In this document: positions 8,188-16,329 of the stretch, piece after piece
Layout of the letters: every line of letters begins with the position of its first letter
Position numbering within the stretch: the first letter of the stretch is position 1
NCBI RefSeq assembly: GCF_013778305.1
Contig: NZ_JACEIC010000001.1
Coordinates: 845,311 to 909,310, forward strand
Length of the DNA: 64,000 nt
Direction of reading: 5' to 3'
Source of the DNA: Nocardioides agri
GTDB lineage: Bacteria > Actinomycetota > Actinomycetes > Propionibacteriales > Nocardioidaceae
Position numbers and translations under genes: made by a program
The notes under the pieces: generated by a model
What the model saw: the letters and a program-made list of their open reading frames with translations, nothing else
What the model was told of the DNA's origin: nothing
Databases searched by the model: none

Positions 8188-10554
8188 GTGACCACCGACG
8201 TGATCGACGGCTTCGTGCGCGTCCGTGGCGCCAACGAGCACAACCTCCGCAACGTCGACGTCGACATCCCCCGCAACGCCATGGTGGCGTTCACCGGGAT
8301 CTCCGGCTCGGGGAAGTCGTCGCTGGCCTTCGGCACGCTGTACGCCGAAGCGCAGCGGCGCTACTTCGAGTCGGTGGCGCCGTACGCGCGCCGGCTGCTG
8401 CAGCAGGTCGGTGCTCCGCATGTCCAGGAGGTCACCGGGCTGCCGCCGGCCGTGGCGCTGCAGCAGCGTCGCGGCGTGGCCACGTCCCGCTCGTCCGTCG
8501 GCACGCTCACCACGCTGTCCAACCTGCTGCGGATCCTCTACTCGCGAGCGGGCGACTATCCCGCCGGGGCCGACCACCTCCCGGCGGAGGCGTTCTCGCC
8601 CAACACGGTGGCCGGCGCGTGCCCGCGCTGCCACGGTCTGGGTGTCGTGCACGACGTCACCGAGGAGCTGCTCGTCCCCGACCCGTCCCTGAGCATCCGC
8701 GATGGCGCGATCGCCGCCTGGCCCGGTGCCTGGCAGGGTGCCAACCTGCGCAGCGTCGTCTCCGGTCTCGGCATCGACATCGACAAGCCGTGGCGCAGGC
8801 TCAGGAAGTCGGACCGCGACTGGCTGCTCTTCACCGACGAGCAGCCCTCGGTGCTCGTCGAGCCCGAGCGCGATCGCGTCGACTACGGCTACTACGGGAA
8901 GTTCTGGAGCGCGCGCAAGCACGTCATGCACGTCCTGGCCGACTCCAAGAGCGAGCGGATGCGCGAGCGGGCCCTGCGGTTCGTGGAGGACGCGCCCTGC
9001 CCGGACTGCCGGGGCAGCGGACTGCGGCCGGAGGCACTCGCGGTGACCTTCCTCGGGCGTTCGATCGCCGAGGTCAACGACCTGCCGTTCACCCAGCTGG
9101 TCGCGCTGCTGCGGCCGGTTGCCGAGCTGCCCGAGGAGGCCAACGAGGTCGCGGTGCGGATCTGCGCTGATCTGGTCGCCCGCATCGAGGTGCTCCTCGA
9201 CCTGGGCCTCGGCTACCTGAGTCTGGGACGGAGCTCGACGACGCTGTCGCCCGGTGAGGCGCAGCGCCTGCGGATCGCCACCCAGCTGCGTTCCGGGCTG
9301 TTCGGGGTCGTCTACGTCCTGGACGAGCCATCAGCCGGCCTGCACCCGGCCGACGCGGAGCCGTTGCTGGATGTCTTGGATCGCCTGAAGGCGTCCGGCA
9401 ACTCGCTGTTCGTCGTGGAGCACGACCTCGACGTCGTACGGCGGGCGGACTGGGTGGTCGACATCGGCCCCGGGGCGGGCGAGGCCGGAGGCCGAGTGCT
9501 CCACAGCGGTCCGGTGGCGGATCTCGAGGGCGTCACCGAGTCGGTCACCAGCGCCTACCTGTTCGGCCGCGCCGAGCGGCTGGTGCACGACGTCCGTGCC
9601 CCGCAGGGCTGGTTGCGGTTGGCGGGTGTGCGTCGGCACAACCTGCGCGACCTGTCCGTCGACATCCCGCTCTGCGTGCTGACCGCGGTCACCGGCGTGT
9701 CCGGCTCCGGCAAGTCGACCCTGGTCAGCCAGGTGCTCGCCGAGGACCCGACCGCCCTCGAGTCGTTCGACCGACTGGTGCTCGTCGACCAGCGGCCGAT
9801 CGGCCGGACGCCGCGGTCGAACCTCGCGACGTACACGGGCCTGTTCGACGCCGTGCGGAAGGTGTACGCCGCCACGGACGCGGCCCAGGCCCGCGGCTAC
9901 GGCGCGGGCCGGTTCTCCTTCAACGTCCCCGAGGGCCGCTGCGAGACCTGTCAGGGCGAGGGATTCGTCTCCGTCGAGCTGCTCTTCCTGCCCGGCACGT
10001 ACGCACCCTGCCCGACGTGCCACGGCGATCGCTACAACGCCGAGACGCTCGAGATCACCTACCGCGACAAGAACATCGCGGAGGTCCTCGCCCTGTCCGT
10101 CGACGACGCCGCCACGTTCCTCGCCGACGTGCCCGCGGCCGCCCGCAGCCTCCAGACGCTGCGCGAGGTGGGCCTCGGCTACCTCCGGCTGGGACAGCCG
10201 GCGACCGAGCTCAGCGGCGGTGAGGCACAGCGCATCAAGCTCGCCACGGAGCTCCAGCGGGCGCACCGTGGCCACGCGCTCTACCTGCTCGACGAGCCGA
10301 CCGCGGGACTGCACCCCGCGGACACAGCGCTCCTGCTGCGGCAGCTGCACCGGCTCGTGGACGCCGGCAACACGGTGGTTCTCGTCGAGCACGACCTCGA
10401 CGCGATCGCCACGGCCGACTGGGTCGTCGACCTCGGGCCGGGCGGCGGAGACGCCGGTGGTCGGGTCGTCGCGACCGGCACGCCGGCCGACATCGCGCAG
10501 GCCGACGGCAGCGCGACCGCGCCGTACCTCGCGCGGCGGCTCGCGCGGACCTAG
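8188..10554 (+). CDS. Compact UvrA-like ABC ATPase
   Basis: This 788-aa protein has the UvrA layout with two ABC ATPase halves. Half one has Walker A GISGSGKSS (37-45), the zinc pairs CPRC (near 145) and CPDC (near 271), the signature LSPGEAQRLR (near 353) and Walker B VYVLDEPSAG. Half two has GVSGSGKST (near 504), CETC and CPTC (near 585 and 609), LSGGEAQRIK (near 676) and YLLDEPTAGL. Canonical UvrA is about 950 aa; this short class, related to DrrC-type drug-resistance proteins, lacks much of the insertion that contacts UvrB and DNA. I infer a role in tolerance to DNA-binding compounds or an accessory repair role rather than housekeeping excision repair. The GTG start at 8188 is chosen from conservation; a GGGGCGGG run precedes it. 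Confidence 0.87.
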   Translation: MTTDVIDGFVRVRGANEHNLRNVDVDIPRNAMVAFTGISGSGKSSLAFGTLYAEAQRRYFESVAPYARRLLQQVGAPHVQEVTGLPPAVALQQRRGVATSRSSVGTLTTLSNLLRILYSRAGDYPAGADHLPAEAFSPNTVAGACPRCHGLGVVHDVTEELLVPDPSLSIRDGAIAAWPGAWQGANLRSVVSGLGIDIDKPWRRLRKSDRDWLLFTDEQPSVLVEPERDRVDYGYYGKFWSARKHVMHVLADSKSERMRERALRFVEDAPCPDCRGSGLRPEALAVTFLGRSIAEVNDLPFTQLVALLRPVAELPEEANEVAVRICADLVARIEVLLDLGLGYLSLGRSSTTLSPGEAQRLRIATQLRSGLFGVVYVLDEPSAGLHPADAEPLLDVLDRLKASGNSLFVVEHDLDVVRRADWVVDIGPGAGEAGGRVLHSGPVADLEGVTESVTSAYLFGRAERLVHDVRAPQGWLRLAGVRRHNLRDLSVDIPLCVLTAVTGVSGSGKSTLVSQVLAEDPTALESFDRLVLVDQRPIGRTPRSNLATYTGLFDAVRKVYAATDAAQARGYGAGRFSFNVPEGRCETCQGEGFVSVELLFLPGTYAPCPTCHGDRYNAETLEITYRDKNIAEVLALSVDDAATFLADVPAAARSLQTLREVGLGYLRLGQPATELSGGEAQRIKLATELQRAHRGHALYLLDEPTAGLHPADTALLLRQLHRLVDAGNTVVLVEHDLDAIATADWVVDLGPGGGDAGGRVVATGTPADIAQADGSATAPYLARRLART

Positions 10555-10561
10555 CCGGTCC

Positions 10562-10581
10562 CGGCGGGCCGACGCCCGCCG
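10562..10581. terminator. Bidirectional hairpin terminator
   Basis: CGGCGGGC (10562-10569) and GCCCGCCG (10574-10581) form a perfect 8-bp stem with a CGAC loop. It fills the gap between the convergent UvrA-like and methyltransferase genes, abutting the latter's stop codon. There is no U tract, which is common in high-GC actinobacteria. Confidence 0.55.
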
Positions 10582-11340
10582 CTAGTCGCGCACCGTTCGC
10601 CGCGGTGCCGCCTGGACCCGGAGCCTCGGCACCAGGCTGGGGACGCGGGCAGCGTAGGCGTCGTAGGTGGCGCCGAACGTACGTCGCAGATCGTGCTCCT
10701 CGAACCTGACCCCGACGGCGATGTACGCCGTCGCCGCCAGGGCGAACAGCGCATGCGAGGCACCCATCTGCGGGGTCGCCCAGAAGGCGAGGAGGAGGCC
10801 GGTCATCAGTGGGTGACGGACGACGGCGTACAGGCCCCCGACCTCCAGCTCAGGAACGCCGGAGGACTCCCGAGGTGCCGCCCAGCCGGCCTGGCGCAGG
10901 CCGGTCAGCTCGAGGTGGTCGACCGCGAACGTCGCCGTGATGGCCAGGAGCCAGCCGGCCGCGCAGAGCGACCAGAGGACGTAGGCGGCCGGCCCGTCGA
11001 CCTCCCACACCCGGCCGCCCCAGGGCTGCCACAGCACCAGCAGGAGGACGAGGCAGACGTCGGTGGCCAGGACGTACGACGTGCGCTCCAGCGCAGCGGG
11101 GATCCGGCGACGCAGCACCGCCTTGACCTGAGGACGCGCCATCACCGAGTGCTGCACCGCGAACAGGAGCAGGAGCGCGAGGTCGACCGCCACCGCGACC
11201 GCCGCGTTCGTGCGCGCCGGCCCGTCCACGGTCGACGAGATGACGCCGTCGGCGAGGAAGGCCATCGTCCACAGCGTGACTGCGACGAAGCCGACCCAGG
11301 CGAGGGCTGACAGGACCAGGTACCACGGTTGTCGGGACAT
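10582..11340 (-). CDS. NnrU/MddA-like membrane methyltransferase
   Basis: This 252-aa integral membrane protein has about five to six hydrophobic segments. The motif LLLFAVQHSVMARPQVK near residue 60 and the later GLYAVVRHPLMTGLLLAFWATP match the NnrU/isoprenylcysteine methyltransferase-like superfamily, and especially MddA, which methylates methanethiol to dimethyl sulphide using S-adenosylmethionine. The RHP motif in the C-terminal part is the usual cofactor-binding element. The substrate here is uncertain, so I give no gene symbol. The ATG at 11340 has GAGG only 2 nt upstream. The 24-bp repeat at 11373-11396 ends 33 nt before the start, so the gene is probably controlled together with the thioesterase-LuxR operon upstream. 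Confidence 0.78.
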   Translation of the reverse strand: MSRQPWYLVLSALAWVGFVAVTLWTMAFLADGVISSTVDGPARTNAAVAVAVDLALLLLFAVQHSVMARPQVKAVLRRRIPAALERTSYVLATDVCLVLLLVLWQPWGGRVWEVDGPAAYVLWSLCAAGWLLAITATFAVDHLELTGLRQAGWAAPRESSGVPELEVGGLYAVVRHPLMTGLLLAFWATPQMGASHALFALAATAYIAVGVRFEEHDLRRTFGATYDAYAARVPSLVPRLRVQAAPRRTVRD

Positions 11341-11372
11341 GACCTCATGCTCCGGCGAGCGATGGGCCGGAC

Positions 11373-11396
11373 GCAGCCGTGGAACTACCTCACTTG
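11373..11396 (-). promoter_or_regulatory. 24-bp repeat, copy 1 (upstream of methyltransferase)
   Basis: This is a perfect 24-bp match to 13045-13068; the core on the minus strand is GTGAGGTAGTTCCAC. It overlaps the stop of the LuxR gene, and its downstream edge is 33 nt before the methyltransferase ATG. GTG...CAC forms an imperfect dyad, as expected for a regulator dimer site. Confidence 0.6.
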
Positions 11397-12473
11397 CGGC
11401 TCGCGGGCGACGTACCAGGCCGCGATCTGTGACCGTGACCTGAACCCGAGACGCAGGCGGATGCGCTCGACGTGCGACTCTGCCGACCGCTCGGTGATCC
11501 CCAGGCGTGCGGCGAGCTCGCGGTTCGTCAGCCCCTCGGCCACCAACGCCGCGACCTCGGTCTGGCGCGGGGTGAGACCGGTCGGCACGGCCCGCCGGAG
11601 CCGAGGCAGGCCCAGGAAGCGCCGCACCTGGCTGATGACCGCGTCCGCGTCGCCGAGGGCCGGGAGATGCGAACGACCTTCGAGGTCCACCAGCTCGGCG
11701 CCGGGGATCGCGTCGGCGAGCACCTTGCTCTGCGCCGCCGGCGCCGCCCGGTCGCCCCGGCGGTGCAGCACCAGCGTCGGCGCGGAGATCCGCGCCAGGG
11801 CAGGGCGCACGTCCAGGTCGTAGGCGAGCCCGAGGAGCGCGACCGCCGTCTCGGCCGAGGACGCGGCCCGCTGGTACTGGGCGAGTGTGCGACGGGTCCC
11901 CGCATCCGCGTCGGGGGCGAACACCTCGGTGAGCAGGTCGGAGCCCAGTCCCCAGTGGGTTGCGAGCAGCCCGAGCATGTGCCGCCGGCTGTCGGCGTCC
12001 CCGATGGCGGCGCCCGTGGCCCAGCCGCCGTAGAGGACGAGCCGGGAGACGGTCTCGGGTCGCTCCGACGCCCACTGCGCCGCTACCGCGGCTCCCAGCG
12101 ACCAGCCGAACACGTCGAAGCGCGTCGCGTCGAGCGCTCCGACCACGGCACGGATCGTGGCCAGCTCCAGCGCCATCGTCCGAGGCCCGTCGTACGGATC
12201 GGAGAGGCCGCACCCCGGACGGTCGTAACGCACCAGCGTCCGACCCGAGGACAGCGCCTCGTGGAACATGCGCTCGGCCGGGATCGCCCAGCCCAGCTCG
12301 AGGTGGCTCAGCCAGCCCGGCACCACCACCAACAGCGGTCCGGTGCCGGTCAGCGCAAAGGTCACCTTCCCGACGTCCTCCAGGTGCGCGGTTCCCCAGC
12401 GCTGCTCGCGGGCAGCCATGAGACCAGTCAACAGCAGGCCGGCGCCCGCTGGGCCGATCTCGCTCCGCCGCAT
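11385..12473 (-). CDS. Alpha/beta-hydrolase domain LuxR regulator
   Basis: This 362-aa protein joins an alpha/beta-hydrolase fold to a LuxR DNA-binding domain. The hydrolase part has the oxyanion region [11 protein letters not shown] (near 50-60), the strand [13 protein letters not shown], the nucleophile elbow GWSLGA with Ser125, and a late His in [10 protein letters not shown]. The helix-turn-helix is at about 300-360 ([20 protein letters not shown], then [17 protein letters not shown]). The hydrolase fold could be a ligand sensor or could hydrolyse its own inducer. The ATG overlaps the thioesterase stop (TGATG), so translation is probably coupled. The 24-bp repeats before its operon and before the methyltransferase make autoregulation plausible, which is inference. 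Confidence 0.87.
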   Translation of the reverse strand: MRRSEIGPAGAGLLLTGLMAAREQRWGTAHLEDVGKVTFALTGTGPLLVVVPGWLSHLELGWAIPAERMFHEALSSGRTLVRYDRPGCGLSDPYDGPRTMALELATIRAVVGALDATRFDVFGWSLGAAVAAQWASERPETVSRLVLYGGWATGAAIGDADSRRHMLGLLATHWGLGSDLLTEVFAPDADAGTRRTLAQYQRAASSAETAVALLGLAYDLDVRPALARISAPTLVLHRRGDRAAPAAQSKVLADAIPGAELVDLEGRSHLPALGDADAVISQVRRFLGLPRLRRAVPTGLTPRQTEVAALVAEGLTNRELAARLGITERSAESHVERIRLRLGFRSRSQIAAWYVAREPQVR

Positions 12474-13012
12474 CACGACGCTTCGATCACCGCCATCGTG
12501 CACCTCGAGATGCACACGAGCTTGTCGTTGTCGTCGACGATCCGGACCTCCCAGACCTGGCTGCGGCGGCCCAACGAGACCGGTCGAGCAGTGCCGGTCA
12601 CCCAGCCGGCGGTGACGGGCCGCAGGTGGTTGGCGTTGATCTCCATCCCCACGCACGCCTTGCCGGGCGCCACGACGAACGTGGCCGCACAGCTGACGAG
12701 GGTCTCGGCGAGGAGGACCGACGCACCGCCGTGCAGGATCCCGAACGGCTGGCGGGTACGGCGGTCGACCGGCATGCGACCGACGAGATGGCTCGCGCCG
12801 AGCTCGGTGAGCTCGATGCCGAGGTTGCCGATCGCGCAGTCCGCGCTCATCTCGTTGGCACGGTCCAGGTCAGGACGGCCGTGCCAGATCGCAGCCCCCG
12901 ACGGCCGTGCACCCGCCCCCAGCCCGTGCCCGTTGGGTCTCGCGTCGACGACCCGCTCGTCGGCAGTGCTCTCCGCCGGGGCGTCCAGGTCAGGTCCAAG
13001 GGTTCGGCTCAT
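12473..13012 (-). CDS. PaaI-like hotdog-fold thioesterase
   Basis: This protein of about 179 aa has a hotdog fold in its C-terminal 130 residues. The helix and its preceding loop read [18 protein letters not shown], the typical PaaI/YbgC-type active-site region (HGG). The later strands include [21 protein letters not shown]. Such enzymes hydrolyse acyl-CoA thioesters, often aryl or phenylacetyl derivatives, in the cytosol. The first 45 residues look disordered. The start could be 13012 (GGAGG 2 nt upstream) or the in-frame ATG at 13021. It is the first gene of a two-gene operon with the hydrolase-LuxR regulator, preceded by copy 2 of the 24-bp repeat. Confidence 0.85.
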   Translation of the reverse strand: MSRTLGPDLDAPAESTADERVVDARPNGHGLGAGARPSGAAIWHGRPDLDRANEMSADCAIGNLGIELTELGASHLVGRMPVDRRTRQPFGILHGGASVLLAETLVSCAATFVVAPGKACVGMEINANHLRPVTAGWVTGTARPVSLGRRSQVWEVRIVDDNDKLVCISRCTMAVIEAS

Positions 13013-13044
13013 GTCCTCCATGGTTCCGACTCGGCGGCACCGAA

Positions 13045-13068
13045 GCAGCCGTGGAACTACCTCACTTG
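13045..13068 (-). promoter_or_regulatory. 24-bp repeat, copy 2 (upstream of thioesterase)
   Basis: Identical over 24 bp to 11373-11396. Its downstream edge is 33 nt before the thioesterase start at 13012, the same spacing as copy 1 to the methyltransferase start. That geometry argues for a promoter/operator element rather than chance or a mobile repeat. Confidence 0.6.
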
Positions 13069-13347
13069 GTCGGGGCCGGCGAGCCATGGCCCGTCGAGCG
13101 GCAGCTCGAGCAGGAGGCAGTGACCGGCTCGGCGATGGGCTACCGGACGCGCTCCCAAGCCACAACGACCCGTCGTACCAGGGCGCTGGCGACCCGGTCG
13201 GCGTCGCGCGGCCGACAGGTCGCACCACCGCACACGCTCGGCGAGCGGCACGGCGCCTGGTACAGCCGGCCGTGAGCAGTGAGCAGGTGCAGGCAGCGAG
13301 ACCGCTGCCGCCGCCCGCGGAGTCGTGGCGTCCGCAGGCCCCGGCCG
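13069..13347. other. Intergenic stretch without a recognisable gene
   Basis: Between the thioesterase promoter repeat and the end of the LysM gene I see no convincing gene. The open frames here are Arg/Pro/Ala-rich, as expected of non-coding high-GC sequence. No clear hairpin or repeat was seen. Confidence 0.4.
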
Positions 13348-13860
13348 TCAGCCCTTGACCGGGATCCGCAGCCGCTGGCCAGCGCGGATGACGTCCGGAT
13401 CGGTGATCCTCGGGTTGGCGGCCACGACCTGCGCCACCGTCGTCCGCGTGAGGTCGCGCACCTTCCGCACGATCGAGGTGAGCGTGTCTCCTCGCTCCAC
13501 GCGATAGAGGAGCCAGCCCTGCAGGTCGGGGAACATGATGACCTCGACCTCGCGCAGGTTGAAGCCCGGACTCGGGCCCTCGTCCGGCAGGCCGGGATTG
13601 TCACCGAAGACCTGCACGGTGAGCCGGGTGCCGTCGCGCGGCGGGCTGCTCACCGTGACGCGGGTCGAGAACTCCCCCACCGCGGCCATCCCCCCGGTGG
13701 ACTGCGCGGAGTCCTGCGCGAGGACGCGGCCGCGACCGTCGAGGACGCGAACGCCGATCGTCCCCTCGAACCCGTTGCCGACCCCGGCAACGAGGAACCG
13801 CCGCCCGACGAGCTCGTCCTTGACGGGCTGGCGCACCCGCACGTCCGTGATCACTCCCAT
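13348..13860 (-). CDS. Gmad2 and LysM domain protein
   Basis: This 170-aa protein has an N-terminal Gmad2 immunoglobulin-like domain (residues 5-110; VRVRQPVKDELVGRRFLVAG, EGTIGVRVLD, FSTRVTVSS). A single LysM domain follows at 118-168 (YRVERGDTLTSIVRKV, ending AGQRLRIPVKG). LysM binds peptidoglycan-type glycans. Gmad2 was named from spore germination proteins but also occurs in non-sporulating actinobacteria. There is no signal peptide or membrane segment, so export, if any, must be non-classical, or the protein acts inside the cell. GGAGGA precedes the ATG at 13860. It stands alone, divergent from the DUF1269-like gene. Confidence 0.8.
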   Translation of the reverse strand: MGVITDVRVRQPVKDELVGRRFLVAGVGNGFEGTIGVRVLDGRGRVLAQDSAQSTGGMAAVGEFSTRVTVSSPPRDGTRLTVQVFGDNPGLPDEGPSPGFNLREVEVIMFPDLQGWLLYRVERGDTLTSIVRKVRDLTRTTVAQVVAANPRITDPDVIRAGQRLRIPVKG

Positions 13861-14052
13861 GTGTTCCTCCCGAGGTCGGCCCCCGGTCACACACGCTAGG
13901 CACAAGCGCGGGTCCTGTCACCACGCTCGCCACCGTCACTGTCGCGAGGATCGGGGGCCATGAGGAGGGCGAATCGGGCCGGATCCGCGAGTTGTGCGTC
14001 GAGCGGGCAGTGGCCGCGAGTACCGTTTCAGCAGGAGGGCCGGGGGTCGCGG

Positions 14053-14706
14053 GTGACTGCAGGTGCTCCTGTCGGGTCGGGAGGTGCGGACGCTGATGGA
14101 ACGGCCAGCGACATGACCGAGGAGCCGGCCGCGTCCGCGGACGGCGCGGCCGACCAGTGGGCGACCCAGCCGACGTTGGCGGTCTGGTCGTACGACTCGC
14201 CGATGGGTGCGTCGGCCGGGTACGTGCGCCTGCGCGAGCTGCAGCGGCGTGGTGGGGTCTCGGTTGCCGACGTCGTCACGGTGACGTGGGTTCCGGGCAC
14301 CCACCGTCCCCGCATCGGTCATCTGCGCGCTCCGCGGGTCGCGCAGCGGCGGTTCACGTACTCCGTGCTGGGCGCCCTGGCTGACGTTCTCACGCTCGCA
14401 CCTGGCGCGGTCTCGTCGAATCAGGACCCGCTCGAGGTGCTGTCCGACTTCCTCGTCGGGACCGGCCTCGACGAAGGCATGCTCCGCGCCATCCGGTCCT
14501 CGATCGCGCCGGGGTCGTCCGTGATGCTCGTGCTCGCGGTAGGAGCGGACCCGGGTGCCACCCGGCGCGTCATCCAGCGTGGCTTGGACCGCGGCGATGT
14601 GACGCTGGCGTACGCGGTGCTCGCCGTCGACGTCGAGGAGCGGCTGCGCACGGCCATCGAGACCCTGTTGCTGGACCTGCGGCCCCACGCCAGCCCGGCA
14701 GGCTGA
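14053..14706 (+). CDS. DUF1269-like soluble protein
   Basis: This 217-aa protein resembles the DUF1269 family: AGYVRLRELQRRGGVSVADV, HLRAPRVAQRRFTYSVLGAL, and the late GSSVMLVLAVGADPGATRRV. These proteins usually carry a glycine-rich membrane hairpin; here that part is replaced by LADVLTLAPGAVSSNQDPLE, so it is probably soluble or peripheral. The function is unknown. The GTG at 14053 follows AGGAGGG at a long distance and a GGGGG run closer in; the in-frame ATG at 14113 is a good alternative that trims a low-complexity N-terminus. The small membrane-protein gene begins 40 nt after it and may be co-transcribed. Confidence 0.65.
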   Translation: MTAGAPVGSGGADADGTASDMTEEPAASADGAADQWATQPTLAVWSYDSPMGASAGYVRLRELQRRGGVSVADVVTVTWVPGTHRPRIGHLRAPRVAQRRFTYSVLGALADVLTLAPGAVSSNQDPLEVLSDFLVGTGLDEGMLRAIRSSIAPGSSVMLVLAVGADPGATRRVIQRGLDRGDVTLAYAVLAVDVEERLRTAIETLLLDLRPHASPAG

Positions 14707-14746
14707 CCGGGCAACCTTCTCGCGCACGTGGCGCGTCCTGGTAGTG

Positions 14747-14905
14747 ATGTTCTGGCTCTACATCCTCATCGCCGTCGTCCTGTTCCTCGCTGCCATCGGG
14801 TGGGTGACCCGCCGCCGCGGCACGCCGCCGGCCGACCTGGACGCCAACGTGCGGCGGGCCAAGAGGCTCACCCCGGGAAAGAACGACTACTACGGAGCCG
14901 CATGA
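14747..14905 (+). CDS. Small single-helix membrane protein
   Basis: This 52-aa protein begins with a membrane helix (FWLYILIAVVLFLAAIGW). A basic segment follows (VTRRRG), then a short hydrophilic tail ending in KNDYYGAA. The composition is clearly protein-like, and the helix plus positive-inside tail predicts an N-out single-pass protein. No family is recognised. The ribosome site is weak, and an in-frame GTG sits immediately before the ATG. Its stop overlaps the ATG of the following gene fragment (ATGATGA), which suggests the two were once translationally coupled. Confidence 0.6.
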   Translation: MFWLYILIAVVLFLAAIGWVTRRRGTPPADLDANVRRAKRLTPGKNDYYGAA

Positions 14906-14987
14906 TGACCACCACGACCGGCGAGACGCGCAAGCCGTGGCGGTGCCGGTTCGGGTGGCACCGGCGCACGGAGGTCGGCACGCCGTC
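14902..14987 (+). pseudogene. Probable 5' fragment of a small zinc-ribbon-type gene
   Basis: The frame from ATG 14902 begins MMTTTTGETRKPWRCRFGWH. This resembles the start of short actinobacterial proteins with an RC-x-GxHRW motif that end in a CxxC metal site. After about 28 residues it has no stop and no CxxC, and runs into the hairpin at 14979 and the antisense of the aldo/keto reductase gene. I infer that the gene lost its 3' half at a rearrangement point. This rests on pattern memory of the family and is uncertain. Confidence 0.35.
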
Positions 14988-15000
14988 TCAGGACGGCGTG
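14979..15000. terminator. Bidirectional hairpin terminator
   Basis: CACGCCGTC (14979-14987) and GACGGCGTG (14992-15000) form a perfect 9-bp stem with a 4-nt loop. The loop holds the stop codon of the leftward aldo/keto reductase. It separates that gene from the rightward small genes. Confidence 0.6.
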
Positions 15001-15854
15001 GCGACGAACGGGGACGCGTACACGTCGTCCCCGCCGAGTCGCCGCTCGGCCTCGGCCGCGGAGATCCGCTCCCGCTCGGCCTCGAGCAGCATGCCGAGGA
15101 GCCGCACGTCTCCGGGGGTCGGGATGCCCGTGACCTCCTCGTGCGACAGGACCCAGGACACCGCTGCGGTGATGCGGTCCTGGACGTCGTAGGGCTGGTA
15201 CCACGTCGAGTAGGGACGGTCCGCACCCTCGGGCCAGCCCCGACGGGAGACCGTCTTGATCGTCATGAGGCCGACGTCCTGCCGGCGGACCTCGTCGACG
15301 AGCGCCTCGTAGTCGGCGCGGTAGGCGTCGTCTCGCCACAGCACCGGGTTCAGGGGGGTCAGGACGGTCGCGAACGGGTGCCGCCGCAACGCCTCCAGAT
15401 GGGTCGCCGGTGCCTCGTGGCCGTGCCCGGTGATGCCGACGGCGCCCACGAGACCGGCCTCCTGCGCGCGGACCGCCGCTTCCAGGGCGCCGCCGGGACC
15501 GGTGGCGAGGTCGAGCTCGTCGAGGTCGCCGATCGCATGCAGCTGCAGCAGGTCGACGCGGTCGGTCTGCAGGCGCTCCAGTGAGCGGTTGATCTCCCGC
15601 CAGGCGGACTCGTGGTCCCGGCGCCCGGTCTTCGTCGCCAGGAAGATCCGGCCGCGGATCTCGGACATCCGTGGCCCCAGCCGCAGCTCGGCCTCGCCGT
15701 AGTCGGCGGCCACGTCGACGTGGTTGATGCCCGCGTCGAGCGCCTGCTCGATCGAGCGATCCGCCTCGTCCTGCGAGACCTCGGCCAGCGCCGCGGCGCC
15801 GTAGATGAGCACTGAGGACCGGTGCCCGAGCCGTCCGAGCCTGCGCTTCTCCAT
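14988..15854 (-). CDS. Aldo/keto reductase
   Basis: This 288-aa cytosolic oxidoreductase has the TIM-barrel aldo/keto reductase fold. The catalytic Asp/Tyr pair is in HVDVAADYGEAE (about residues 45-56). The catalytic Lys is in IFLATKTGRR, and the His is in VDLLQLHAIGDLDELD. The family reduces aldehydes and ketones with NADPH. The N-terminus MEKRRLGRLGHRSSVL is the standard first strand, with GGAG before the ATG at 15854. It stands alone, divergent from the nrdAB control region, with its stop codon inside a terminator hairpin. The substrate is unknown. Confidence 0.87.
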   Translation of the reverse strand: MEKRRLGRLGHRSSVLIYGAAALAEVSQDEADRSIEQALDAGINHVDVAADYGEAELRLGPRMSEIRGRIFLATKTGRRDHESAWREINRSLERLQTDRVDLLQLHAIGDLDELDLATGPGGALEAAVRAQEAGLVGAVGITGHGHEAPATHLEALRRHPFATVLTPLNPVLWRDDAYRADYEALVDEVRRQDVGLMTIKTVSRRGWPEGADRPYSTWYQPYDVQDRITAAVSWVLSHEEVTGIPTPGDVRLLGMLLEAERERISAAEAERRLGGDDVYASPFVATPS

Positions 15855-15923
15855 CGCTCCACTCTCTGGCACAGGTGCGCTCTGGACAAGCCCGACCACG
15901 CGCTCCGCCGGCGGGACGCGCCG

Positions 15924-15970
15924 ACACAACATGTGGTCCCCCACCTCGCGATGGATCCCACATATGGTGG
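15924..15970 (+). promoter_or_regulatory. Tandem NrdR-box-like sites
   Basis: Two imperfect palindromes, ACACAACATGTGGTCC (15924-15939) and ATCCCACATATGGTGG (15955-15970), match the NrdR consensus ACACWATATATWGTGT at about 11 and 10 of 16 positions. Their centres are 31 bp apart, which is the usual three-turn spacing of paired NrdR boxes. They lie just upstream of the riboswitch leader of nrdAB. Confidence 0.55.
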
Positions 15971-15984
15971 CGACTGCAGCTGGT

Positions 15985-16171
15985 TCGGCGTCCCAGCCAG
16001 GGGCGTCGAGGCAAGAGGGAACCCGGTGAGAGACCGGGACTGCCCCGCAGCGGTGAGTGGGAACGACCGCCGTCATCAGCACTGAGCACCCTCGGGGGCT
16101 TGGGAAGCGACGGCCAGTAGGGGTCGACCGGACGTGTCCGGGAGGCGTGCCCGCGAGTCCGAAGACCTGCC
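15985..16171 (+). promoter_or_regulatory. Cobalamin (B12) riboswitch
   Basis: The leader carries the conserved cobalamin aptamer elements in order: AGAGGGAA at 16014-16021, the GGTG helix, the B12 box core GACTGCCCCGCAGCGGTGA at 16038-16056, an ACTGAG segment at 16081-16086, and the 3' closing element AGTCCGAAGACCTGCC at 16156-16171. It precedes class Ia nrdAB by about 160 nt. In Streptomyces the same arrangement lets adenosylcobalamin switch off the class Ia reductase so that the B12-dependent class II enzyme is used instead. By analogy this organism should have a class II nrdJ elsewhere. Confidence 0.93.
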
Positions 16172-16177
16172 AGCGCG

Positions 16178-16196
16178 CCCCGCCCGTCGGGCGGGG
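16178..16196 (+). terminator. Expression-platform hairpin of the riboswitch
   Basis: CCCCGCCC (16178-16185) and GGGCGGGG (16189-16196) make an 8-bp, all-GC stem with a GTC loop directly after the aptamer's 3' element. It probably serves as the B12-dependent termination or anti-termination switch. There is no U tract. Confidence 0.5.
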
Positions 16197-16329
16197 TGGT
16201 CCGAGGCCTCGTGGGAAGGCCGACGGCTCGTACGACGCTGGTCGATCGCGGTTCGCCGCTCCTCGCCGGCCGTGCCTCCGTCTCCCCCGCGACCCGGACC
16301 TTCGGGACCGATCTCGCGAGGAGAGAGAA

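Noticed and set aside
13069..13347. Small minus-strand gene at 13057-13251
   Set aside because: It has no ribosome site, Arg/Pro-rich composition and overlaps the promoter repeat.
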